Shown piece after piece: positions 7,777 to 17,097 of a stretch of 33,584 bases of DNA. The position numbers were made by a program, and so were the translations under genes. Under the pieces are notes generated by a model. The model did not search any database, was not told the origin of the DNA, and worked only from the letters and a program-made list of their open reading frames with translations. Numbering within the stretch: position 1 is the stretch's first letter; each line of letters opens with the position of its first letter. Origin of the DNA: Solirubrobacterales bacterium (lineage in GTDB: Bacteria; Actinomycetota; Thermoleophilia; Solirubrobacterales; Solirubrobacteraceae); assembly GCA_026392255.1 (NCBI GenBank), contig JAPLCJ010000048.1, positions 1 through 33,584 on the forward strand. Reading direction: 5' to 3'.

Positions 7777-8133
7777 TTGCTTGACTCGGTTATCGCCCGG
7801 GTCGCCGTAGTTTTCCTAATTGCAGCAGCCGTGTGGAAGCTTCCTGGTGGGGGTACTGCAGCTTCAGTTGTGTGGGAGGCCCTTGGGGCCGGGATGCTCG
7901 CTCTGATTGCTTGGTCTGTCTGGCGATTTGGAAAGGAGCACTGGCTCGAGCTCGACCGGCTTGGTGAGCAGGGACGACTAGTTCTCTACGGCTCGATCGC
8001 ACTGCTCCTACTCACCCTTGCTGCCAAGTCGCTTCTGTGGCAAACCTCGCCGGGATCAGTCCTCTGGCTGTTGATGGCTGGCGGTGTTGTAGCGGGCGCT
8101 TATCGCTCTTGGCAGCTCTGGCGCGAGCTCTAA
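7777..8133 (+). CDS. small four-helix membrane protein, unknown function
   Basis: A 118-residue protein that I do not recognise. Hydrophobic segments at about 8-24, 29-48, 67-86 and 91-109 suggest four membrane helices. The loop between helices 2 and 3 is charged (RFGKEHWLELDRLGEQGR). The TTG start lies 5 nt after the regulator's stop, so it is probably co-transcribed with it, but 102 bp separate it from the TadE-like genes. No catalytic motif is visible. It could belong to the envelope locus or be a passenger of the phosphate regulator. Confidence 0.7.
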   Translation: MLDSVIARVAVVFLIAAAVWKLPGGGTAASVVWEALGAGMLALIAWSVWRFGKEHWLELDRLGEQGRLVLYGSIALLLLTLAAKSLLWQTSPGSVLWLLMAGGVVAGAYRSWQLWREL

Positions 8134-8235
8134 CCGGCTGACCAGCCGCCCGCGCGGTTATGGGCATCAGAGCTGCATTGAAGTTGTGGCATTTAGAGAC
8201 AGACAGGGCACGTCGGTGCCGGCAAGCTTGTTCTC

Positions 8236-8574
8236 GTGGAATGGGGTAAAGCGGACAGCGGGCAGGCGACGGTTGAGTTCCTGCTCGCTGTCCCGCTGAT
8301 ACTTGCTCTGGGTTGGGGAGTGTGGGGCATCGCCCTGGCCGGAAGGACGGCCGAGCTGGCGGGGGTTGGCGCGCGGGCTGGGGCCCGAGCGGCCGCGCTG
8401 GGCAAGAGTCCGCGGGAGGCGATTGTCGAGGCACTACCCGCGAGCGTTGCCAAGTCGGCCTCAGTTGTTGAGCGTGACGGTCGAGTCACCGTCAGGCTTC
8501 CTGTTCCCTCTGCGGGGTTTAACTCCATCCTTGGGACGGTTCAGGCGTCGGCTGGCTTTCCGGTTCAGCGATGA
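8236..8574 (+). CDS. TadE-like pseudopilin
   Basis: A 112-residue protein with a short polar leader, then SGQATVEF and a single hydrophobic helix (about 15-34). If cut after Gly9 the mature protein has Glu at +5, the hallmark of prepilin-peptidase substrates such as TadE/TadF. The rest is a small extracytoplasmic domain with Ala-rich helix and beta-like C terminus (SVVERDGRVTVRLPVP). Start GTG 8236 has no clear ribosome site. Its stop overlaps the next start by ATGA. No Tad ATPase or platform gene is nearby. Confidence 0.75.
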   Translation: MEWGKADSGQATVEFLLAVPLILALGWGVWGIALAGRTAELAGVGARAGARAAALGKSPREAIVEALPASVAKSASVVERDGRVTVRLPVPSAGFNSILGTVQASAGFPVQR

Positions 8575-8921
8575 CTCGGGTTGCTAAAAGGCTGCTGGCA
8601 GAGAGTGGACAGGCCATTGCCGAGTTGGTGGCTTTAGCTCCACTTGTGGTCGCGTTCTCGCTTGCGATCGCCTCTTTATGCCTCTGGGTCGTCGGCCGTC
8701 GAGTAGCCGAGGAGTCCGCAGCGGCGGGTTCAATAGCGGTGCTGGAGGGCGGCGATGGACGGAGAGCAGCCGCGAACGCCCTTCCGGGCTGGGCGAGGAA
8801 GCGGTCGGTGATCACGGTTGGAGCAACCCAGACGCGGGTAGTGGTGCGTGGGCTCTCCGTCATGGGGGACATCGAACTCCCGGGAATGGCTGCGACTGTC
8901 AAGTGGGCTGAGATCCAATGA
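8571..8921 (+). CDS. second TadE-like pseudopilin
   Basis: A 116-residue protein built like its upstream neighbour: basic leader, ESGQAIAELVALAPLVV with cleavage expected after Gly13 and Glu18 at +5, one membrane helix (about 19-42), then a short outer domain. It overlaps the previous stop by ATGA and the next start by ATGA, so the three genes are translationally coupled. It was probably derived from a TadE/TadG ancestor. The exact role in a pilus or secretion machine is inferred from the leader motif only. Confidence 0.72.
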   Translation: MTRVAKRLLAESGQAIAELVALAPLVVAFSLAIASLCLWVVGRRVAEESAAAGSIAVLEGGDGRRAAANALPGWARKRSVITVGATQTRVVVRGLSVMGDIELPGMAATVKWAEIQ

Positions 8922-9517
8922 ACTCAATTTGTGTTCTAGGAAATGCGGACTTGGGGCCTGACTCAGCTGGCGCTGTGAGTCTGACCGTTCGCCGTAGCGG
9001 GCCTGTGGCGGTGGTCATGCTCTCTGCGGCTGCCGGTGACGGTCTAGCCGATTCCGAGCAGTCGCGCCCGCAGGACAACGCACACCGACTTTCACTACCG
9101 CCAACTCTGGGGGCCGCACGGCTCAGTAGCGACATCCGTCAGCAAGGCCACCCCGCCCGTGCAAGCTGGCGGCTCGTTACCAGCAGAGTGGAGACGGTCA
9201 ACGAGGCGCTTTCAGTCGGCAGCCTCCTCGCAAGCAGAGGCATCCAACCGGTCTTCGGTGCTGAGGGTCCATCAGACCTGAGAGTGGAGGAATTGCTGGC
9301 TGAGGTTGATGCGTGCCTGATCGCCGTAAGGGACGGAACGCCGGAGGGCTTCGGTGTCTCCGCGAGCCTACTTCTTGTTAATGAGGACGTGCCGAGGGAT
9401 GTGATCTCCCTCCCCGACGTTGGGCTTGCCACTGCTTTGGTGAGCGCAGGTATAGCAGCGCCTGGCCCCTGGTCGCAACCCATCGAGGCCTGTTTGGCTG
9501 GGCTCCTCGGTTCTTGA
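8918..9517 (+). CDS. unknown protein in the TadE-like locus
   Basis: A 199-residue protein without signal peptide or membrane helix; I do not recognise its family. The first third is low in motif content (VVMLSAAAGDGLADSEQ), and the second half looks like an alpha/beta fold (ETVNEALSVGSLLASRGIQP, then ELLAEVDACLIAVRDG). This might be a degenerate MinD/CpaE-like domain, but no Walker A is present, so I do not assign it. Start ATG overlaps the second pseudopilin's stop, and its TGA overlaps the next ATG as TGATG. The tight coupling suggests a cytoplasmic partner of the locus. Confidence 0.65.
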   Translation: MNSICVLGNADLGPDSAGAVSLTVRRSGPVAVVMLSAAAGDGLADSEQSRPQDNAHRLSLPPTLGAARLSSDIRQQGHPARASWRLVTSRVETVNEALSVGSLLASRGIQPVFGAEGPSDLRVEELLAEVDACLIAVRDGTPEGFGVSASLLLVNEDVPRDVISLPDVGLATALVSAGIAAPGPWSQPIEACLAGLLGS

Positions 9518-10770
9518 TGGCTCAGCTCAGACTGGCTCGTGGCTCAGAGTCTGGTCAAGCGTTACCACTCCTAGTGGCAGTCGTCGCTGGAGCCGCGGCC
9601 TGTTCAATGCTCGGCCTGAGCACGGTGCGCGCTCTAGAGATTCGTCAGAAGCACCAGGCCATCGCCGACCTTGCAGCTCTCAGCGGTGCTCGGGCGATGT
9701 GGAATGGAGGGGACAGGGCGCAGATTGCGCAAGCGGCCAAGGCCTCCGCTGTGGTCAACGGGATCCGTCGAATCTCGCTTGTCGGGCCCCCAACCAGTTC
9801 CCCCGCTGGTCGCGTGCAGGTTGAGGTGACAGAACCAATCAGGGTGGGTTTCGGACCGGTAGCCGTAGCAATTCCGTCACGGGATACCAGCATCGCGGAG
9901 GTAGTGGATTGGCTTGGGGGTGGTTTGATGCCGGGGCCGGGTGATTACAGCGGCCCTTTCACCTGGAGGCAAGGAAAACCCATGCGACCGGATGTGGCCA
10001 CAGCCTTTGACCACATGGCGGTCGCTGCTCAGGTCGCCGGTTTAAAGCTGACCATCAACAGCGCGTGGCGGTCGTCAGCGGAGCAGGCCTCTCTGTTTGC
10101 CGCCCACCCCGATCCAAAATGGGTCGCACCGCCGGGTCAGTCCCTCCACCGCTTGGGGACCGAGCTCGACTTGGGACCCGACGCTGCGTATGGCTGGCTC
10201 GCGATCAACGCCGGGCGGTTTGGGTTCCTTCGGCGCTACTCATGGGAACCATGGCACTACGGCTACACCCGCAGTCCGGGTAGCACCTCGGTGGGCTTTG
10301 GGCGCTCCCTCGCTTCAGGCCCGGCGGGCAAATCGATCTCCAGATCTGCAGTTCAATCATGGGTCCCGGTCAAGTATCGGACGGCGATCATCGCTGCCTC
10401 AAAGCGTTGGGGTGTTTCGGCGGCGCTGCTTGCGGCTCAGATCAGAGCTGAGAGTGACTTTCAACCCAGCTCCGTTTCATCGGCAGGCGCGCGGGGGATA
10501 AGTCAGTTGATGCCCGATGAGGCTCGGCGCTTCCACGTTGACCCCTTCAAGCCAGCTGAGTCGATCCAAGCGCAGGCCCATCTGATGCGCGAGCTGCTGG
10601 CCCGCTTCGGTTCAGTCCCGCTAGCCCTCGCCGGCTACAACGCTGGCCCTTCGGCTGTTGCTCGCTGCGGTTGCGTACCGGCTTATCCAGAGACCCGTGC
10701 CTATGTGCGGCGAATCTTGGGCTGGCTAAGAGAACGCCAGACCGGCCTGATCGTCAGGCTCGTCGGATGA
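9517..10770 (+). CDS. pilin-like anchor + VanY D,D-peptidase + lytic transglycosylase fusion
   Basis: A 417-residue protein with three parts. Residues 1-60 resemble a TadE/TadG N terminus: ESGQALPLL, one helix (about 16-38), then a Gln/Ala-rich coil; the +5 Glu is missing. Residues about 140-250 are a peptidase M15B (VanY) domain with SAWRS (182-186), SLHRLGTELD (His211, Asp218) and PWHYGY (His247), the zinc-site pattern. Residues about 285-405 are a Slt-type transglycosylase with catalytic Glu312 (RAESDF), GARGISQLMP and AGYNAG. It should cut both peptide and glycan bonds of peptidoglycan outside the membrane. ATG 9517 is coupled by TGATG; a TTG at 9514 is also possible. Confidence 0.85.
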   Translation: MAQLRLARGSESGQALPLLVAVVAGAAACSMLGLSTVRALEIRQKHQAIADLAALSGARAMWNGGDRAQIAQAAKASAVVNGIRRISLVGPPTSSPAGRVQVEVTEPIRVGFGPVAVAIPSRDTSIAEVVDWLGGGLMPGPGDYSGPFTWRQGKPMRPDVATAFDHMAVAAQVAGLKLTINSAWRSSAEQASLFAAHPDPKWVAPPGQSLHRLGTELDLGPDAAYGWLAINAGRFGFLRRYSWEPWHYGYTRSPGSTSVGFGRSLASGPAGKSISRSAVQSWVPVKYRTAIIAASKRWGVSAALLAAQIRAESDFQPSSVSSAGARGISQLMPDEARRFHVDPFKPAESIQAQAHLMRELLARFGSVPLALAGYNAGPSAVARCGCVPAYPETRAYVRRILGWLRERQTGLIVRLVG

Positions 10771-10771
10771 G

Positions 10772-10802
10772 GTCGCCGCCAGCGAGAGGCCGGTCAGGCG
10801 AC
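10772..10802. terminator. possible bidirectional hairpin between convergent genes
   Basis: GTCGCC and GGCGAC form a 6-bp inverted repeat with a 19-nt loop that can add a short GCC/GGC stem. It lies between the stop of the fusion hydrolase and the converging oxidoreductase end. No T-tract is seen, so termination is only suggested. Confidence 0.3.
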
Positions 10803-13046
10803 AGCAAGCTCAACGGGGATTCCGTTGAGGACAGCATTGCCACAGATGGCGTCAACCGCTGACTCATCCGTAAGAACGTTGCTGTTGACGCCCGCATAGG
10901 CGTTGGCGACCTTGGTTGTGGTTCCGTCAAGCCCGTGACCCCAACCGTGGGGCAGGCTGACAACGCCAGGAAGGATGTCTTCTGTGATCTCCACGTCAGC
11001 GGTCAACTCGCCAACCTTGGAGCGGATCAGGATTTTGCCGCCATCGTCCACGCCAACCGTTCCAGCGTCCACGGGGCTGATCTGAAGAGTGCAGCGCTTG
11101 GGGCCCTTAACGAGGCCTTCGAGGTTGTGCATCCACGAGTTGTTGGAGCGGAGGTGGCGACGGCCGATCAGAACAAAACCTTCGTCATGCCGGTTGAGCG
11201 CGGCGATCAGACGTGGCACATCGGCGGTGAATGGCTCTGGTGCGAGCTCAATCATTCCGCTCGGCGTGCGGAGCATCTCGGGCATCCGTGGCTTGAGGGC
11301 ACCAAGGTCCACGCCGTGCTCCTCAACGATCAGGCGGTCAAGGCTCAAACCGTCCGGGTTAGTGCCAAACCCGTCACCGGCAGGACCGCAGCGCAGCAGA
11401 AGGTCAAGCAGGCGCTCTGGTCCAATTCGGGGTGAGGTGGCCGCCACTGCTTCCTCCGCTGTCATCCCCGAGACCGGAGAGTTGTAGCGGGCGATCTCAC
11501 GCTTGGCAACTTCGAGCGCCACAAAATCATCAAGGCCGCTGATGTCTGAATCAGCTGGCTGGCCTGCGCAGATCATTGAGAGCCGAAGCAGGGTCTCCCA
11601 CTCATCGGGAAAGTCAGGGTCGGGCTCAACGAGAGCAGGCGAGTAGCGGCTGATGTTGCGAATAGAGAGCTGGTAGAAGGCAAGGTCGTAATGGGAGCGG
11701 GCCAGCGGAGACGGGGCGGGGAGGATGACATCGGCGTGCCGTGTTGTCTCGTTTAGGTATGGGTCCATGCTGACCATGAAGTCGAGTCCGGCAAGTGCTT
11801 TCTCCAGCCGCTCAACATTGGGTGAGCTAATGACCGGGTTTCCACCAACCGTGAACATCGCTCGGATCTGCCCTTCGCCTGGCGTGTCGATCTCCTCGGC
11901 GAGAGCGGCAGTTGGGAGCTCACCCAATGACTCCGAGAGTCCTCTGACACGCGAGGTCCAGCGTCCCGTGGCGATACCGCGACCCTTGCCAGGATCGCCG
12001 GAGATTCCACCAGCGACTGGGTCGGGGAACATGACGCCACCCTCGCGATCGAGGTTTCCGGTCAACGTGTTGATGACATCAACAAGCCAGGAAGACACGG
12101 TCCCAAACTCCTGTGTGCAGGTTCCCATCCGGGCATAGATGGCAGCCCGGTCTGCGTTCGCAAGGTCACGGGCGAGCGTGCGGATCTCGTCTGCGGTGAT
12201 CCCGCACTTCGGCGCCACGGTCTCGGGCGCAAAGTGGTCAGCCAGCTGACAGACCTCATCAACGCCGGCAACAAATTCAGCGGTCTTGCCCAGTTTGGCC
12301 AAGCCCTTCTCTACGTAGCCCTCCGCGGAGAGGGTGTTGATGATTGCGAAGAGAAGGAACGCGTCAGCGCCCGGTGTGATCGCAAGATGTAGATCAGCCT
12401 CCTTGGCGGTACGGGTGCGGGCTGGGTCAATCACAACGACCCGGCCGCCGCGCTCACGGATTGCTCGGATACGGCCCCGAAAGTCCGGTGCGGTCATCAT
12501 GCTGCCATTGGAAGCCAGTGGGTTGGCGCCCATGATCAGGAGGAAGTCGGTGCGGTCAATGTCGGGAATTGCCACGCCGAGCGAGGAGCCGAACATATGC
12601 CCGCTGGCCACCTGCTTGGGGAGCTGGTCAAGGCTGCTGGCGGAGAACTGGTTACGTGAGCCGATGGACTTGATGAAGACCCTGTTGTAGAGAAGGCTTG
12701 AGAGGTTGTGCGCGTTGGGGTTACCGAAGTACATACCCACGGCGTTCCGGTCAGCAGCGAGGATCGGCTGCAGCTTCTCGGCAATCAACTCAAAGGCCTC
12801 ATCCCATGTAGCGGGCCGATGTGTGTCACCGTCCTTGATCATTGGCGTCCTGAGGCGATCAGGGTCGGCGTGCAGCGCGCCAATCGAGGCGCCCTTCGGG
12901 CAGATAAAGCCCTTCGAGAAAACGTCGGCGTCATCGCCGCGCACCTTGACCACTTCATCGCCACGAAGCGTGATTTCAAGACCACATGTTGCCTCGCAGA
13001 GAGGGCATGTGCGGTAAGTGACTCGCTCCTGCTCGGTCGCTGACAT
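10794..13046 (-). CDS. molybdopterin-dependent oxidoreductase with N-terminal 4Fe-4S site
   Basis: A 750-residue member of the DMSO reductase/formate dehydrogenase superfamily. The 4Fe-4S ligands are Cys14, Cys17, Cys21 and Cys49 (CPLCEATC, FICPKG). Molybdopterin-guanine-dinucleotide-binding segments follow (MGANPLASNGSM, VVVIDPARTRTA, ITPGADAFLLFAI), and the C-terminal beta-barrel domain ends the protein. By alignment from memory, the residue at the metal-ligand position is Asp (SASSLDQLPK), not Cys, Sec or Ser. There is no Tat signal, so it should be cytoplasmic. No electron-transfer subunit is adjacent, so the substrate is open. Start ATG 13046 follows a TAGTCT element by 7 nt. Confidence 0.88.
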   Translation of the reverse strand: MSATEQERVTYRTCPLCEATCGLEITLRGDEVVKVRGDDADVFSKGFICPKGASIGALHADPDRLRTPMIKDGDTHRPATWDEAFELIAEKLQPILAADRNAVGMYFGNPNAHNLSSLLYNRVFIKSIGSRNQFSASSLDQLPKQVASGHMFGSSLGVAIPDIDRTDFLLIMGANPLASNGSMMTAPDFRGRIRAIRERGGRVVVIDPARTRTAKEADLHLAITPGADAFLLFAIINTLSAEGYVEKGLAKLGKTAEFVAGVDEVCQLADHFAPETVAPKCGITADEIRTLARDLANADRAAIYARMGTCTQEFGTVSSWLVDVINTLTGNLDREGGVMFPDPVAGGISGDPGKGRGIATGRWTSRVRGLSESLGELPTAALAEEIDTPGEGQIRAMFTVGGNPVISSPNVERLEKALAGLDFMVSMDPYLNETTRHADVILPAPSPLARSHYDLAFYQLSIRNISRYSPALVEPDPDFPDEWETLLRLSMICAGQPADSDISGLDDFVALEVAKREIARYNSPVSGMTAEEAVAATSPRIGPERLLDLLLRCGPAGDGFGTNPDGLSLDRLIVEEHGVDLGALKPRMPEMLRTPSGMIELAPEPFTADVPRLIAALNRHDEGFVLIGRRHLRSNNSWMHNLEGLVKGPKRCTLQISPVDAGTVGVDDGGKILIRSKVGELTADVEITEDILPGVVSLPHGWGHGLDGTTTKVANAYAGVNSNVLTDESAVDAICGNAVLNGIPVELAVA

Positions 13047-13053
13047 AAACGGC

Positions 13054-13059
13054 AGACTA
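13054..13059 (-). promoter_or_regulatory. -10 element of the oxidoreductase gene
   Basis: TAGTCT on the minus strand ends 7 nt before the ATG at 13046 and no ribosome site fits between, suggesting a leaderless mRNA. It lies back to back with the uvrC -10 in a 40-bp divergent promoter. Confidence 0.45.
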
Positions 13060-13070
13060 CTGACTGCTCG

Positions 13071-13076
13071 TATTGT
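13071..13076 (+). promoter_or_regulatory. -10 element of uvrC
   Basis: TATTGT ends 10 nt before the uvrC ATG at 13087. No LexA-type GAAC-N4-GTTC palindrome is seen here, so uvrC does not look like an SOS gene by this criterion. Confidence 0.45.
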
Positions 13077-13086
13077 CGTGGTGGAG

Positions 13087-14973
13087 ATGAGCGATCTTCA
13101 GACTAACGACGAGCGCATTCGCGAGCAGCGCCTCGCCCTGCCTGATGCGACGGGGGTTTATCTCTTCCGCAACGGGGGCAATCAGGTGATCTATGTGGGC
13201 AAGGCAAATTCGATCAAATCGAGGGTTTCATCGCACTTCAATGCGCCAGCTGGAAGGCGCCAGATGGAGATGATCGCTGCGGTTGAGCAGATCGAATGTG
13301 TCGTGGTCCAGACCGAGGCGGAAGCCCTACTGACGGAGCAGGCATTCATCCGCAGACACAAGCCTCGCTACAACATCCTCCTGAGAGACGACAAGTCCTA
13401 TCCGTTCATCGGCATTTCGATGGATGAGGAGTTCCCGCGGGTCTACTTGACACGCGAGAAGCGCCGCAGAAACCGTTTGTATTTCGGTCCGTACGCAAGC
13501 TCGCGGGCAGCCCGTAAGACGGTGGAGATGCTTAACCGCGTCTTCATGTTCAGGTCCTGCGAAGGAACCGAGCCCGGGAGACGTAGCGGCTCGCCGTGCC
13601 TCGACTTCCACATTCAGCGGTGTGCTGGGCCATGTATTGGAGAGATCGACTCAGCCAGCTATCGCGTAGGAATCGAGGACGCGATCGCGTTCCTCTCAGG
13701 GCGCCACGATGAGCTGCAACAGAAACTCCAAGTCGAGATGGACCTAGCGTCCAGCGAGCAGCGCTATGAAGATGCCACGCGAGCCCGCAACGGTTTGCGG
13801 GCGGCCAAGTCAGTTCTTGAGCGTCAGCGTGTAGCTGGGATTGCGGCGGGGACACTCGACGCAGTCGCCGTATCGGTCGGCGAGAACGACGCTAATGCCC
13901 AAGTGCTCCAGATTCGAGATGGATTTTTGACCGACAGACTCTCCTTCTACCTAGATAGCGCTGGCGGCACTGTGGCTGAAGTTGCTGAGGCGTTTCTGAT
14001 GCAGCACTACGGCGATGTGGCGGCTGTGCCGCCGCTTGTGATCGTTCAGTCCGACCTGGCCGAGTCACCTCAGGTCACCGCGATCGCAGAGGCGCTCAGT
14101 GAGCGACGAGGCTCCAAGGTTGAAGTTGGGGGTGGCGAACGCGGGGACCGCAGGCAGCTGATCGAGATGGCAGAGCGCAACGCCACGCTCGCCCTTGGGC
14201 AAGAGCGCCTGCGGGAGGAGCGCAGCCGGCAGCAGAGGACAGCATCGTTGGATGGCTTGGCTGAGGTCCTAGGTCTCGACGCGCCGCCGTTGAGGATTGA
14301 GTGCTTTGACATCTCCCATCTGATGGGTACTGAAACGGTTGCCTCGATGGTGGTTTTCGAGGCTGGGGTACCTGCAAAGGCTCAGTACAGGTCATTCCGC
14401 ATTAGAGACGCGGTCGCGGGCTCACCAGACGATTACGCCTCGATGGAGCAGGTGCTGGCCAGAAGGCTCAAGCGCTGGGAGCTAGAGAGCGACCTGTCAC
14501 CACACGACACCGAGCGGGACTCGAGCTTCGCCAGTCTGCCTAACCTGATCGTCATCGATGGTGGTCCCGGGCAGCTTTCAGCTGGGTTGAAGTCGTTGAA
14601 GAAGTTCACTGACCAAGGCGTGGCCGTGATTTCCCTCGCCAAGCGCATCGAGGAGATCTTCACGCCTGGCAACAGCGCCCCAATCATGCTCGACCACGAC
14701 ACTCCCGAGCTTCAGATCCTGCAGCGAGTGCGGGATGAAGCGCACCGGTTTGCGATCACCCACCACCGCAGGCGCCGAAGCAAGGCTATGACGGACTCGG
14801 CGCTTGACGGGCTCCCGGGCGTTGGCCCGACGCGACGCCGCCAGCTCCTCGCTCATTTTGGCTCAGCGGAGGCGGTCTTTGCTGCAACTCGCGACGAACT
14901 TGAGTCAGTGCCAGGACTCCCTGGCAAGGTTGCGAGAGACCTCCACTCGCACATCAACAAGACCTATGGCTGA
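13087..14973 (+). CDS. uvrC: excinuclease ABC subunit C
   Basis: UvrC makes both incisions around bulky DNA damage in nucleotide excision repair. The 628-residue protein has the GIY-YIG endonuclease domain first (GVYLFRNGG, VIYVGKA, about 20-100), the Cys-containing region CLDFHIQRCAGPC, the UVR domain (YEDATRARNGLRAAKSVL), the RNase H-like second nuclease (ECFDISH, VIDGGPGQL, DEAHRFAITHHR) and a C-terminal helix-hairpin-helix pair (LDGLPGVGPTRRRQLL, LESVPGLPGKVA). I choose ATG 13087; an upstream in-frame GTG would overlap the divergent gene's coding start. Length is normal. It is followed after 53 bp by rapZ, the usual actinobacterial order. Confidence 0.95.
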   Translation: MSDLQTNDERIREQRLALPDATGVYLFRNGGNQVIYVGKANSIKSRVSSHFNAPAGRRQMEMIAAVEQIECVVVQTEAEALLTEQAFIRRHKPRYNILLRDDKSYPFIGISMDEEFPRVYLTREKRRRNRLYFGPYASSRAARKTVEMLNRVFMFRSCEGTEPGRRSGSPCLDFHIQRCAGPCIGEIDSASYRVGIEDAIAFLSGRHDELQQKLQVEMDLASSEQRYEDATRARNGLRAAKSVLERQRVAGIAAGTLDAVAVSVGENDANAQVLQIRDGFLTDRLSFYLDSAGGTVAEVAEAFLMQHYGDVAAVPPLVIVQSDLAESPQVTAIAEALSERRGSKVEVGGGERGDRRQLIEMAERNATLALGQERLREERSRQQRTASLDGLAEVLGLDAPPLRIECFDISHLMGTETVASMVVFEAGVPAKAQYRSFRIRDAVAGSPDDYASMEQVLARRLKRWELESDLSPHDTERDSSFASLPNLIVIDGGPGQLSAGLKSLKKFTDQGVAVISLAKRIEEIFTPGNSAPIMLDHDTPELQILQRVRDEAHRFAITHHRRRRSKAMTDSALDGLPGVGPTRRRQLLAHFGSAEAVFAATRDELESVPGLPGKVARDLHSHINKTYG

Positions 14974-15026
14974 ACAGCACGCTGCAAGCTGCGGGGCTTA
15001 GGGCGCGCCTGCGTCACACTTGACTG

Positions 15027-17063
<2,037 letters not shown>

Positions 17064-17097
17064 AGGGCGGTCCCAGACGGATCGGGTATAGAAGAAC

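Noticed and set aside
8160-8246. Small frame that might be an Flp pilin before the TadE-like genes
   Set aside because: It is Arg/Cys-rich and lacks a pilin leader and hydrophobic helix.
10794-13046. Selenocysteine in the molybdenum enzyme
   Set aside because: There is no in-frame TGA at the ligand position; it is an ordinary Asp codon.
13018-13086. Longer start for UvrC
   Set aside because: It would overlap the divergent oxidoreductase start and its promoter; ATG 13087 fits the family N terminus.
13047-13086. LexA box before uvrC
   Set aside because: No GAAC-N4-GTTC palindrome is present.
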